Made by a program: the position numbers and the translations under genes. From positions 15,736,001 to 15,800,000 of the forward strand of contig JBBDHG010000009.1 in NCBI GenBank assembly GCA_037951165.1: 64,000 nucleotides of DNA. Reading direction: 5' to 3'. The notes beneath the pieces were generated by a model. That model was not told the origin of the DNA, did no database searches, and saw only the letters and a list, made by a program, of their open reading frames with translations. This stretch comes from Lophius americanus. Taxonomy: Eukaryota > Chordata > Actinopteri > Lophiiformes > Lophiidae. How positions within the stretch are numbered: the stretch's first letter is position 1; every line of letters starts with the position of its first letter. Positions 1 through 11,229 of this stretch are shown here, piece by piece.

Positions 1-179
1 GTAGGTGCCACGACGTGACATTTTTTTCCAAGTCTGTCATGAATCTCTCATTGAGCATAATTAGCATAAGTATTTCAATTTAGAGTTTATTGATTGATTC
101 CCTTGCTACATATCTCACTGTAAAAACTAACCAAAAAACAATTAAGATTCGTCGGGAAAGTTACCAGGGAGTAAAAATA
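1..179. other. Non-coding, nothing recognised
   Basis: AT-rich sequence with no coding signal or repeat that I can identify. Confidence 0.4.
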
Positions 180-450
180 GCTGTGGAGGAACAATCAAGA
201 AAACATTCGGAACAACCTTAATCACACCTTTCAAATTTAATCACCCTGAGGAACACAGTAAGTTAGAGCAAAAGATGATGCGATGGAAAAATCCCAAAAG
301 CGTTCGGCACAACAAAATTAATCAGCCATTTCAAAATTAATCACCACAAAGAACATAGGAAGGTTCAAGAAGCTAACACTGGCAGAGCAGCTAAGGATAG
401 CAACAGCACCGAGCCAGCCAAGTTGATAACTTTGCTGTTAGTAAGTCCTC
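180..450. repeat. Dispersed repeat, copy 1, with internal duplication
   Basis: This stretch resembles 6310-6540 in the same orientation. Shared landmarks are a TTCGGCACAAC/TTTGGCACAAC block, TTCAAAATTAATCA and a terminal GAGCCAGCCA block. Inside this copy the block running from AACATTCGGAACAAC to the GAACACAGTAAG region (about 205-265) is repeated in diverged form at about 300-365, so the element contains an old internal duplication. No coding capacity is seen. The family is unidentified; a non-autonomous DNA transposon is plausible. Confidence 0.5.
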
Positions 451-576
451 TTCGAATTGTATCATGGTATATAGCTGACACTGTATACTATAGAATAGTT
501 TGTTTTATCTGAAAGAAGTTTTTCATGTGCCTAACCACGAAAGTGGCCAAGATAGATCTTATAACCAGAACTTATG

Positions 577-660
577 AAGAATCCTGCGATTAGATCAACC
601 GTGCAGCTCCAGTGGAAGTACATTTCTACTAGAGCTGCACAATTGATCTAATCGCAATTG
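577..660. repeat. Head-to-head hAT-type termini (inverted repeat)
   Basis: The sequence TGCGATTAGATCAACCGTGC near 579-605 is the reverse complement, with few changes, of GCACAATTGATCTAATCGCA at 637-656. Together they form two copies of the same terminal sequence (TAGAGCTGCACAAT type) facing each other with about 18 bp between. This is what two insertions of one hAT family next to each other, or a rearranged terminus, would leave. Confidence 0.6.
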
Positions 661-1450
661 GCATTTGCGATGTGAGCCCGTGAGATTACATAGTGGCAGA
701 AAGCTGCGATTTAATGAAATAAACATGTGTGAGAGAAGGTGACTACCGGTTCTCTGTTTGTGTGAACTTAATCTGCCAGTGCAGGTTAAGTTCAAGGAAG
801 CCCGTTGTTCCTGACTCCTCCGTCTGAGCCTGAAGCAAAGCTGCAGACGAGACGTGTCCGTCAATCATATTAATAGATTGATGTCAGGAGTTGACTGAGA
901 GACCCAAATTGTCTGTACTTTCGTTCAGTGATTCATCTGAATGAAATTCTCAACATCTCAAACAGTGGATGTCTGTCACATCTGAGCTCGTAGCTCTCCG
1001 TTCTTTGTTTCAAACAAAAAAAAAACAGCGAATATTTGACATTATAGGTACTGGAAAATGAGTCCAACTAATATTACACATATGTTTACAACAAAAGTGA
1101 GGTATAATCATGAATCTGCCATCCATCAAGTTTTGTTCGGATCGGTGGTCGCAATGCTTGCTACCCTCCCGGGGGTCGGGGGGATCCCGAAGCATTTTTC
1201 AGATGAATTAGGAAATTCTTCAAGGGAGTTCTGGGTCAACCCAGGATTAACTTTTTGTATAATTTTCAGCTGCTTTCACGGGTGCTTGCTGCCCATAAAT
1301 GTCATTCCCCCACCTTGTGTTACACAATATTCACAGAAAATACAGAAAAACTAGTAAAAACATTCACTCAGGCTGCAATACGTCCCTGTCCAAGGAGCAC
1401 CAGGTCAACAGACAACGGCATGAACCTTGTCAATAATATCTTATTTTGAA
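630..1450 (+). mobile_element. Degenerate hAT-like element, copy 1, truncated
   Basis: The left end begins TAGAGCTGCACAAT, a terminus typical of fish hAT elements. From about 810 to 1450 the sequence aligns by eye with 12060-12690 of the copy at 11230-13005. Shared blocks include CTGAGCCTGAAGCA, AGCTGCAGACG, CAGTGGATGTCT, ACTGGAAAATGAG and ATAATCATGAATCT. The two copies diverge completely after the TATCTTATTTTGAA block near 1436-1450, and no right terminus is visible, so this copy is 3'-truncated. No transposase domain is readable; open frames in it are short and not conserved between the copies. Confidence 0.65.
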
Positions 1451-1674
1451 AATTTGTATTTTTTTATTTTTTTATTTTTATTTTATAAAAATATCGTACC
1501 AAACACGTTTTGCGCTGATCAGGGAGTAGTTATTTGGAAAACATAACTCAAAAAGGTTAAATTATTAAAAAGTTTTAAGAACCATCGTGCTATAAGACAT
1601 ATATAATCAGAATCAAATACCCAGACAAAGACCCTAACATCAAAACTAGTGATGGTTGAACATTATTCTGAACG

Positions 1675-1715
1675 GTGTCTTTTCTACGTACCCTGGGTGT
1701 ACGTAGAAAAGACAC
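1675..1715. repeat. Perfect hairpin, 17-bp stem
   Basis: GTGTCTTTTCTACGTAC at 1675-1691 is followed by a 7-nt loop and its exact reverse complement at 1699-1715. There is no T-run or other terminator context. Confidence 0.9.
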
Positions 1716-4700
1716 AGTCAGCTCTGCCGAGTTGGTGGTAGGCTAGTTAGATCAATGCATTATATCGTGTAAATCGGGATTTACCCTGTAGATCTAGCTA
1801 TCTGGGCGAATCAATACTCAACTTTCTTCAAATTACCCAAAGTAATGTTTCCTTATTCATAGATTACTGCACTGATGTAGTGGAAATTACAAATTAGGTT
1901 CTGTTCACACAGTTCAGACAGCAGAGGTTCTGACAGCTGGTAATAAACAAAAGACAATAGAGAAGGCAGTGAACTCTTGTCGTGAGTCAGAGCAGGCTAT
2001 GGATGCATGCCCTGGAAACTATGAACATTGTATGTCTGAGGAGAGAACTAGTCCACAGTGTGTATAAGTGGGTTATTATTCAGAGTTGTAAAGATCAATA
2101 CTGTGGAATTAAATGGGGATAATTATCAACTCATGAACGATTCCTGGGATTTTAAGTCTCCCGATCTAATTAATATTTGGTTATTACATCACATTGCAGC
2201 AAGGGAAATTAACCCTCTTGTTGGCGTATCCCTTAAAAAGCGATTTGATAAGTATCTACATACATGGTCTCCGATACGATTCTAGTACAACACATTCGAA
2301 TGTAGAAGGATTTGGTAAAATTCGATTCAATAGGTGGGTTTACATGCCAAGAGATAATGTTTTCACTCCTGTGCGTTTGTCTGTTTGTGCGAGATGGATT
2401 ACAGAATAGGACAAACTTGCATCAAATCTTACCCAGAAGTAGGTTTTGGCAGAAGTGATTATATTTGACTTACATATTTCACAGCATTTAAAATAAAAGG
2501 AAATATAACTACAAAAAGCACTCAGAGCGCAAACCTTCCTAAAGGCATAACAGTACCATAGGTTTAGGAAAAATTCATGCAGATTTCCCCATTAATGTCT
2601 GAGATATTGCAATCCAGGGGCTCAGTGGGCTGAACAGAGACGCTGAAGTGGAAGGTGCAGGAGACAACCAGCTACAGAGTAATTGAGAGATACTCAGTGA
2701 GTTTGTTGGAGTTGTCTGTAGATTTTGAGGCCGGCAGATAATAATGGAGTAATCTGCATTAATTTTTACTTAACCTTGGGTACTGTTGTGGTTTGAATAC
2801 ATATTCTCATAAAAGTAAGTGGGGAGGTTAGAAACAAAGTCAGAAGCTGCGATGGCCAAAAAGGTAAACTAATTAAAACGCGCTGAAAAATCTAAAAGAT
2901 ACCAGTTATAAGTATACAACTTTAAACCACAAAATTGGATCTAACCCATCTATTCACTTTTCATGCGAAGTGAATAAAGTAATTGAAGTGGAGGAAGACC
3001 TATAGAAGGCACTGACCATGGTGGATCTGGGTTTTCCGAATGAATTGCGTTATAAGGAGTTTCTGCTTTTAACATTACTTTGGATGACGTTAAGTTAACG
3101 TATTATTTCTTGTAAGTTTACCACACAACATGGCTTCCCTGGCCAACTTAATGTTACACAACATCGTAATAATGTAACGTTAGAGTAAAACCACTGAGGT
3201 ATCTGAGACAGCTTTCTTGGTAATGTTTTCTCCTGTCTCCCTTTGAACAATTATGATGCCGTTTCTTCAGTAAAGGCATCACAATAGTAGCAAAAACGCG
3301 CTGATCACAGAATAGATGCCAGTCTTCTGATAAAGCATTTCATATAATTGTCGCTTCTGTGCTTGACATTAAACTGTTGACAGTTGTTCTAATTGAATGC
3401 CTCAGCAGATGTTAAGACCATTTCAGATTAGATCACAGCTCATTTAAACAGTTTGCCCAAAATCTTCCTTCAGAATTATTTCAATCAGAATGAGGAAGAA
3501 GTGTCCAGCTAGAACCAGCTACTTAGATATTTAAGATTTAGTTTCAACTTTACTATAATCCGATGTAACATCTGTTCAATGTAGACAATTGTTTTCCTCT
3601 ATAAATCAAAGTAAGACATTCCATAAAAGTATTACTTCTTACTTTTAATCAAATCAGAACTAAATTGTTGACCTTTTGAATATGAATTGAGGTCAGTCTC
3701 ACAGATCCATGTCCAGGTAAGTCACTTTGACAGCTAGAAGGAAGAAAAATGAAAAAAAATCACGAAAACAAGTAGTTTTCCCCCAATTTAGTAAAGCCCC
3801 AAACTCAGAAAATATAATTAATTTCCCCTTTGTTTCAGTGACACAAATTAGAGCCAGCAAAACTAGAAAAGGAGATGACAAAATTACTATTAAACACTAG
3901 GCAAAATATCTCAAAGATGTCATTGCTTCAGACTCAAGAGAGGTATGGTAACACAAGAGTAGCATCAGTACAACGTTTTACAGAAAACAAACAATAGAGC
4001 AGCAAACTATCAACAGCTATGGGGTGCACCACAACACCCATCTTAATCAATGCTAACTACATTAGCATGTATGCAGCAAAACCCACTATATTTAAGCATT
4101 AAGCTACGGACCAAGTGCTAATTATTTTTACACATTGTTGTGAGGCAGCAAACATTCTGACCGCACCCAGAAGCTTTTATCTCTCATTTGAAGAAGAAGT
4201 TATCAACCAAAGTGAACGCTAATGTTCAGGGAGAGCAGATGACAAGGAAAAAACTAAACTGCAGCTTTTGGCTGTTCCAACTGGTCCAGTACAAGCTGGG
4301 ATTGTGCACTGATATATGGTGGATTTCTCTACATGCTGATCCTCAATGTGTACATTCTATTTTTTTATTTTTTTTTGGATAATCGTCACGTTTCACAATC
4401 TTAAAGTGAACCTGAAAAATCTGGTAATCTGAATAACACCACAGTACAGTTTGAGTACAGTAACATTTGAAAAAGAATTTATGAAAAGTTTAAAAAAACG
4501 GAGTTCACTACCGGTTCCAAAAACAGTGAAGAAGCATGTAAAAAACAGAATGCCAGGGATTGAATCTTTATGGGGCTGGCAGATACAGACAGACATAGAT
4601 ACAGACTCAGAGTCTGAATAAGCAGGAAGCAAAGAATTGTACATAGTTCAAAAAAATTTGGAAAAAAGATTGAACATGTAATTTATGTTTTTATGGGAAC

Positions 4701-6309
4701 AAGACTGGAGCATGTTGAACATGGCACACCAAAATAATATATTGTGCTAGGCAAACAAAGGCACGTAATACAGAAGGGAAAGAAAAGGTAAGGCAGACAT
4801 TTTTTATAAATATTTATCAATGGCTCCAATTTTTTTTTCTTTTCTGACGTATATATTCCCCCAGCACTACTGCTCTCAATGCACTGCTTGAGACATATGT
4901 AAGCAACAAACATCCCAACGCAGTGTATATATCTCAATAGCTGGGGATTTTAAACATGTTAATAATAGACTGCACGACTCGCGTTCCACCAACATGTCAA
5001 TTTTAAAGCAGTATTAAAGTGTAAAGTGAGTGGCAGAGAGAGACTAGCAATTCTTGTGAGGTACAAGGCAATCCAGCAAGATATTAGGAAAATATATTAT
5101 GAAGCCATCCCAAAAAATGTTGTTAATAATTACAGACCTTGGGATGAACAAAACCATTTAAACATCATCCACCCCTAAAAAAAACTAAAAAACTTCTGTT
5201 CACTGTTATAACTCCACTCCCCTATGCTAACCCGGTCCCCTTACTCTATTTCTATCAGTTTCACATCCGACTTTTATCCTCCTCAAAACTGCCGACATAT
5301 TTTTTTAAGGAGCTTTTTTTAACCATTTCATAGCAGGATCCCCCTAAAACAATTACCACTATACACTAAATAGACCCTGGAGCTGTATTGAGAATTCAAG
5401 AGAACGGCACCCTTTGGGTTCCAGACATCAAAATCTAGGCTTCAGGGTGTAATGGATGCTGACACTCCAAGGCTATATGACTCTAAGCAGTACATATGTA
5501 AGAATCATCACCTCATCACTCACAATTTAATCTGTACTCCCTCTTACTAAATTTTCCTTTCACTTTATTCCGCTCCCATGTTCTTGTTGATGATAAAGTG
5601 CTGAAGAACTAAAAAGGGAGTGTGATATTCTGCAATAAGTGGAGTAGACATGCTTTGTGTTCCTCAGAACCCCGACAGGGCTGTGAAAATGTACTCTCTC
5701 TCCCTCACAATGAGGGAGTGTTAGAGCAACTCAAAAAGCTTTCAGGCTCTCCACATTCTGGTGCCACGAAAAAAGCAGCAGATTAAAAATACTTTCTTTC
5801 CATTAATTTTGAAGGACTATTGGCCACCAGTAAGCCACATCCGCAAGGTTGTGACATTTGATATATTAGCATTAGCACAAATCATTGTGCGTCTCAAAAA
5901 TAAAACAATGGTAGGGGTATACAAAAGGGATTAATCCCAAAGGCGACACAATTCAACCCCTTGAGCTTTCAAATGAGCCCCTCCTTCCTCAGCTTGTCTT
6001 GCTTTCTACCATACAGCACTGCTTGTGGGTGGAGGATACTCATATGGGAGATCAATTCGTTAATCAAAGGCTCTCTTCGTGTGGAAATTATTTCTCGATA
6101 AAAGGTAAAAATAGATCCTCAGAATACCCAAATGTACTCATGTATATTTGCAACTGATGGCATCTTTTAAATGATTCCATTTTTATCTTTAATTATAGCG
6201 TAGTACCGATTGGTGCCTGGAGGCCTACTTTGATGGACTCGGCAATCGGCCAATCAGCCTCACTTGAGGGTGGTTGCACGCATGCGCCGTACATGCACAC
6301 CAAGTATGA
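1716..6309. other. Non-coding, mostly unrecognised
   Basis: There is no supported gene here. Open frames are short, lack splice or domain support and are AT-rich by composition. The stretch holds the dispersed repeat at 2513-2658. Near 3705-3720 the plus strand has CATGTCCAG followed by GTAAGT, a perfect donor match, but no coding exon leads into it. Confidence 0.4.
2513..2658. repeat. Dispersed repeat shared with 63600-63756
   Basis: AAAAAGCACTCAGAG and AGGCATAACAGT (2513-2555) recur in the same orientation at 63600-63648. The 42-bp block at 2617-2658 recurs at 63715-63756 as its reverse complement with about 3 mismatches. The spacing of the two blocks is nearly the same in both places, so one copy has its second block inverted. 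Confidence 0.6.
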
Positions 6310-6540
6310 GCTACCAAGGAAACCAGGAAACAAAGCTCTCAATTAGTAACACCAGTAAGGAAAAAATAAGGTGTCTCTTCAAGCACAAAAAACGTTTGGC
6401 ACAACGACTTTCATCACATTCTTCAAATTAATCAATCTTCAAAATTAATCATCCTGAGTTCCATAGCAAGTTAAGCTAAAATTAGCAGTGCCAAGCAGCT
6501 AGCGGGAGCTCAGAGCCAGCCACGAGCCAGCTATAGGTAT
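6310..6540. repeat. Dispersed repeat, copy 2 (cf. 180-450)
   Basis: The landmarks shared with 180-450 occur in the same order: a GGCACAAC block, TTCAAAATTAATCA, a GCAGTGCCAAGCAGCTA block and GAGCCAGCC. It is diverged and has no coding capacity. Confidence 0.5.
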
Positions 6541-6596
6541 GTATCTATGCTGTAAAAAGATAACGAGAAGTACATTCATTCTGCATCATTTTAATT

Positions 6597-6935
6597 CATT
6601 ACATAAGCTCTAGTAGAGCAGCACCGGTACTTTTCTCTAAAACAGAAGATGAGGTGGTCTTATGGGTATTGTGTATATGTGACATGGGGGATTATGGGAG
6701 TTATAGTCTGTGGTTATGAACGTAGCTACAGCAGCAAGAGCGCATGCTCGAGAACCTCAGTCCTGTTAGAAGTAAAATTTTGTTGGTCACTTGGAGTCCG
6801 GAGAAAGACTGTTTTTTGTTCTGGCTGTTAAAAAATAAAGTCCCTGCTCTCTGCTTTAGAGTTGGTTTGGACTCCGCTTTCTAACGAACCAAGAGCTAGA
6901 GCTAAGCGAGCTAGCGTAACACACCAGAGGTATAC
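6597..6935 (+). mobile_element. Possible LTR-like or promoter-like fragment
   Basis: A polyadenylation hexamer AATAAA at 6834-6839 is followed by a CT/GT-rich stretch, and the segment could end in CTAGCGTAACA. This resembles the R-U5 end of an LTR, but no matching start, primer-binding site or target duplication was found. A GGGATTATGGGAGTTATAGT block (about 6688-6707) resembles, in reverse, the ZNF143/THAP11-type ACTACAATTCCCA motif seen in some repeats and promoters. Weak call. Confidence 0.2.
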
Positions 6936-7194
6936 AGGGGCTAAGACGCCAGAGAGCGAGCATTGTGCAGCACAGTTGAGTACAACCCAATTAAAGAAAA
7001 CATTCTAAGTAAAAAAATTTCACCAAGCCCTAATACACTCTTGAACACAGGTTCACACGGACATAAAAACCATTTCTGTTTCTAAAGAGCCCAGACTTAT
7101 AACATCAGAACGCTTAGTTGAAGCACCCAAACCATTTTGGGTACAACATAAGAAGAATGAATCCAAATCAATTGGAGTACATCAAAATTAACAA

Positions 7195-7560
7195 AATGAC
7201 TGCTTGTAATCATTTCCCCAATAATTACATCCAGAAGTTTTTGGGCCATTCCTTCGCAACTGTTGGTCTGATCTAATCCAAATTTGGTGCATATGAATCG
7301 ATTCAATGTTGGTCTGATCTAATCCAAATTTGGTGCATATGAATCGATTCAAGATCCATCCTGTTTTTCCTCATATTTTACTTCAATAGTTCGTTTTTTA
7401 CTCACTACAAGGACCTTTTTGACAAAAACACTGTTTTGGACATAACCTCCTAGCCGTTCGTCCGATTTATTCCACATTCCGTTCATATGTATTAGATTAC
7501 GGATATCTATCTTGTATTTATTATATTTTACTATAATAGTTCATATTTTACTCACTAGGG
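7195..7560. repeat. Dispersed non-coding repeat containing a tandem duplication
   Basis: The stretch contains ATTTGGTGCATATGAATCGA and, further on, a diverged second version (CCGTTCATATGTATTAGATT). A related piece, ATTTGGTGCAAATGAATCGA, occurs near 49841-49860, so the family is dispersed. No coding capacity. Confidence 0.5.
7261..7352. repeat. Perfect 46-bp tandem duplication
   Basis: Positions 7261-7306 and 7307-7352 are identical over 46 bp with no spacer. Perfect identity in otherwise degenerate sequence implies a recent slippage or repair duplication. Confidence 0.95.
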
Positions 7561-7651
7561 AGAGCTTATTGTACAATATACTCTTTCAGATGTATTTAAG
7601 TACATTTAAGTTGAGAAGTTCTTTAGAGGAATGCTTGTATAACGTATGACA

Positions 7652-7701
7652 TTGAGGAGATTTCAGGGATATACCCTTGAGGAGATTTCAGGGATATACC
7701 C
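7652..7701. repeat. Perfect 25-bp tandem duplication
   Basis: TTGAGGAGATTTCAGGGATA followed by TACCC occurs twice without a spacer at 7652-7676 and 7677-7701. Confidence 0.95.
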
Positions 7702-10381
7702 TTGCCGTTGGGGACAATAGCATAGGCTAAGTTATTCATAGCAGCCTTCTATAGTTAATTAACATTAGTGTGTTTAGGTTTGTCAGTTTGTCAATATTAG
7801 TCCAGAAGTTCATCAGAGAACATACAACAATAATCTTGTTTACACACTCTAAATAATGCTCAAAAACGTAAACTGGCATGGCATTGCTCTGGTGTGTTTA
7901 TAAATAGAGGAGGCGTTCTGCAAGCATGAGCCACGATTTATAACACAGCAATGTCAGCTTCTATTGTGACATGTGTTGAGCTATGCTTTGTACAAAAATA
8001 AATAACATGGCAACAATCATTCACCTTCTCTATTAAACTTTAGTCAATAGTTTCCTCTGTTCAAAGACTATGGAGCTTTCAGAGGTTCTACAGACGCCAC
8101 AATCTAAAGATATTTTCTTTATTATATTTGATTTAGCTTCAAACTTTTACATAGTGTTTAGTAGTCTCAGATTTTGGTTTCTTTCTTTTTTGACAGAGTA
8201 ACGTGGCTACTGGAGTTTTTAGGGATCAACAGGAACCAATACCTGGACAGGAAAAATCTATTAATAACAAGAAGCAAAGTAGTTATATATATTTGTGCAT
8301 CATGGAACGAATTAACGACTACATGGAGAACAATCCTAAAACGAATATCATCATTTTGTAACAAAATGATAGTAATGTGGACATACTACACACCTCTCAT
8401 ACATTTCTGGTGTTGCTGCATGTTTACCGTATTTGGGGGCTCCAGCAGTTTTGTTCCACCACTAATTTCTTGTTATAACATACTTATTGTACATTAGTTT
8501 GGGAAATGGCACCACTATTAGAAATAAATAATTGGCGTCTTTACTCACCATCTATGATTATTCAGCTAGACCGCTTGCTGACTCGAAGGGATGAGTCAAG
8601 TTCGGAGGCCATGTCCAGGATACAAACCCAAATGACTTTATGCAAAGTTAGTTGATTCTCAAAGGGGCTACCTCCCTACGTTTTGTTGTGCTCAATGTCA
8701 TGATACTGCTCCACTCGAGACCCGCAGGAGACAACTCAGCAGTAATAATTGGTGCAACTAAAGCTAAACAAACAAGTTTAGCTTTACCGTGGTCACCAAT
8801 TATAATTTAAAAAAATCGTCAGGACTGTCAAACTCTTAACATAAGTAAGAATGTCCAAAGCCAAGTATTACTGGAATGCTCTACAACATCAGTGCCTTTT
8901 TAATACACCAGTTTGTTATACTAATACAAAGCCCAGTCTGTGGAACACAGACACCTTTAATAATTTTGCTTTTAATTTAAACGTGACAACTCGTATAATG
9001 ATTTTGAGGTTATGAAATGTTAGAGTCTTCTTATATAAGATACAGCCTAAGGTCATGTTCAGAAAACTAGCAGCGCCACATTATATAAACACAGGCTCTT
9101 CACTCAACACAAGAACAGCTGATTTCAAACAGCACAATAATGCAATGTTGTGTGTGGTCATAATGTATCAATGCAAAATGGCAAGTATCAACATTGTACT
9201 AAACAAACTAAAAAGGGGAATTGAACTTTTTTGTTCAAGTAGAATAGCTGTTTTATTTCACGGGTTTTCCCCTATCAGTACAGCAAAGATGACGTCAGTG
9301 TCTCGAAGGATGTTGATTAAAGACAATATGGAGGCGGACAGATGCCGTCCACGTTTAAAACATATGTGAGAAACTATTTTGGTTTTAATGAAGTAAGGGA
9401 CAAATAAGGTGAATATGACACAGGAGTGTTGTATTGCAAACTTTGAGGATATTACAGATGTAGCAAGCAAGGGACAAGTACTTAGCTTGACAAAGCTACT
9501 TCACAATTCACGGCGAGCTACAAAAACAATCAATCACTTTCTTCCTCTCCAAAGACCATAGCTAAGCAGTACAGGGCAGTGAAGTATTAGGTTTAGTTAA
9601 GTCCGAATACAGCTGAAAGGATTAACTCATGACACATGGAGTTACAAGCGTTGAATTCATATAGGGCAGTAACAGCTCATTTTCTCATGGAGGACTGGCA
9701 ACTTGTGTCACACACTCTCTAAACTAAAGCCTTACTTTCACATTCCACATTTGCTGAAGGGGCTGCATTACAATTTAATACAAGCTGCACTGTTCAAAAT
9801 ACCTTTAATAGGACAGTAGTGTACACACACTTTCAATTTGTCAGGTACAGCAGTTTTATAATATCATGTTTTTGACGACCTGTTTACCAGTCCGCCTGCT
9901 TGTTTATCAAGTTCAAACCAGTGAATCTGACTGAAATTTAGAAAAGATAGTCTTTTATCTGACTGGATGAAATAAGTTAAAGTTTTTCTGAAGACATAAT
10001 TTGTAGATGGATAAAAAAGTGAAAAATAATTCCCCCTCTTACTAATTTGGTTAAATGGACACCGCATGCAAAGGTCAAGCTGAACCTGGTTCAAACTGAT
10101 GCAGATGCAAACAAACTCCCGAGTTCACCATCTTACCAGTAAACCTTGGGGGGAAAAAAATAAAAATAAAAATCACACCCCTCTCAGGGCATGCAACCCC
10201 TTACAATGTTCTTTCTGTAAAAGCACAACTATTATTACAGACACGTCTGAAGATGCCAAAATAAGTACAGCAGTTAATATTTTAACATTTTACAACTTCT
10301 CTAAAAACTTGCAGTCAACTTTGTATACTGCCATAGGTGAGTAGATTGGAAAGTCTTCTGGTTGAAAAGTCCTTTCTGACA
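7702..10381. other. Non-coding, nothing recognised except one hairpin
   Basis: Open frames here (for example 8174-8497 and 9055-9369, plus) have no domain similarity that I recognise and no convincing splice context. Confidence 0.4.
8745..8804. repeat. Imperfect inverted repeat
   Basis: AAAGCTAAAC and its complement GTTTAGCTTT are separated by 5 nt. The pairing continues imperfectly outwards to AATTGGTG and CACCAATT. It may be a relic of a foldback MITE. Confidence 0.7.
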
Positions 10382-11131
10382 CAGTGCTGCTCAAACATTT
10401 TGGGGTTAGGGAGCCCTTACAGGACAGAAGATTTTCCAAGGACACCCTAATAACCATTACAAAGATTAAGCAAATGTTTACTACCATTTCAAGATTCAAG
10501 ATTCTATAGAATTAGATCTCAATGGAACCCAATGTATTATGAGACAGTTGAACCTTAATCCTTTGTAGTTGCTTCATAGTGAAAAACAAACATTACAATT
10601 TTAATTGTGTTATCAACACTTTATTTTCAAAACGGGTAATTTTATTTAAAATTTAATTTGCACTCAACTTGACAACTTTAAAACTTTTCCAATAAAGGAT
10701 CTTAAAAGCTTTTAGGGAATGAACAGTAGCAATAATAAAGCCAGACATTTGAAATTAGCTTTATAATTAGAACAAAGTAACTTATAAAGACAAGCTGAAT
10801 TAAAGTGGCTTTAGTTATCCTACAGCTAATTAGGTTTAAATGAAGATTATAACAGCAGAGATAAGTCAGAGCAATGCTAAAACAGCACACAGAGAAAGAA
10901 GTTGAAAAGGAAATGAGAGACGCTAACACGCTAACGGGAGCATGTAGAGCAATTTCGTCACCGTGTTGCATTCAATGACCCTCCCTGTTCTCAGCTCCCA
11001 CTGCCATTTCTCTGATGCATTATTTATTGATAAAGTGAAAGGTTCTATAGTTTGTAGTTAATCTTTTAACGGGCCAATGGCAATGGCTCACAAACCCCCA
11101 TGGGTGCGTGGACCTTAATTTGAGAACGTTG
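10382..11131. mobile_element. Probable non-autonomous hAT-like element
   Basis: The left end CAGTGCTGCTCAAACATTTT and the right end (reverse complement CAACGTTCTCAAATTAAGG) resemble the CAGTGGTTCTCAAAC termini of hAT elements. The flanking octamers TTCTGACA and CTCTAACT agree at 5 of 8 positions, compatible with an old 8-bp target duplication but not proof. The interior has no transposase similarity. Confidence 0.45.
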
Positions 11132-11229
11132 CTCTAACTCATGTACACTATTGATCTGCAACAAATGAAGCTCATAGCAAATCTGTCTACATTCAGCATT
11201 TCACATTGCCATGGTTTCTTTGTTCAGCA

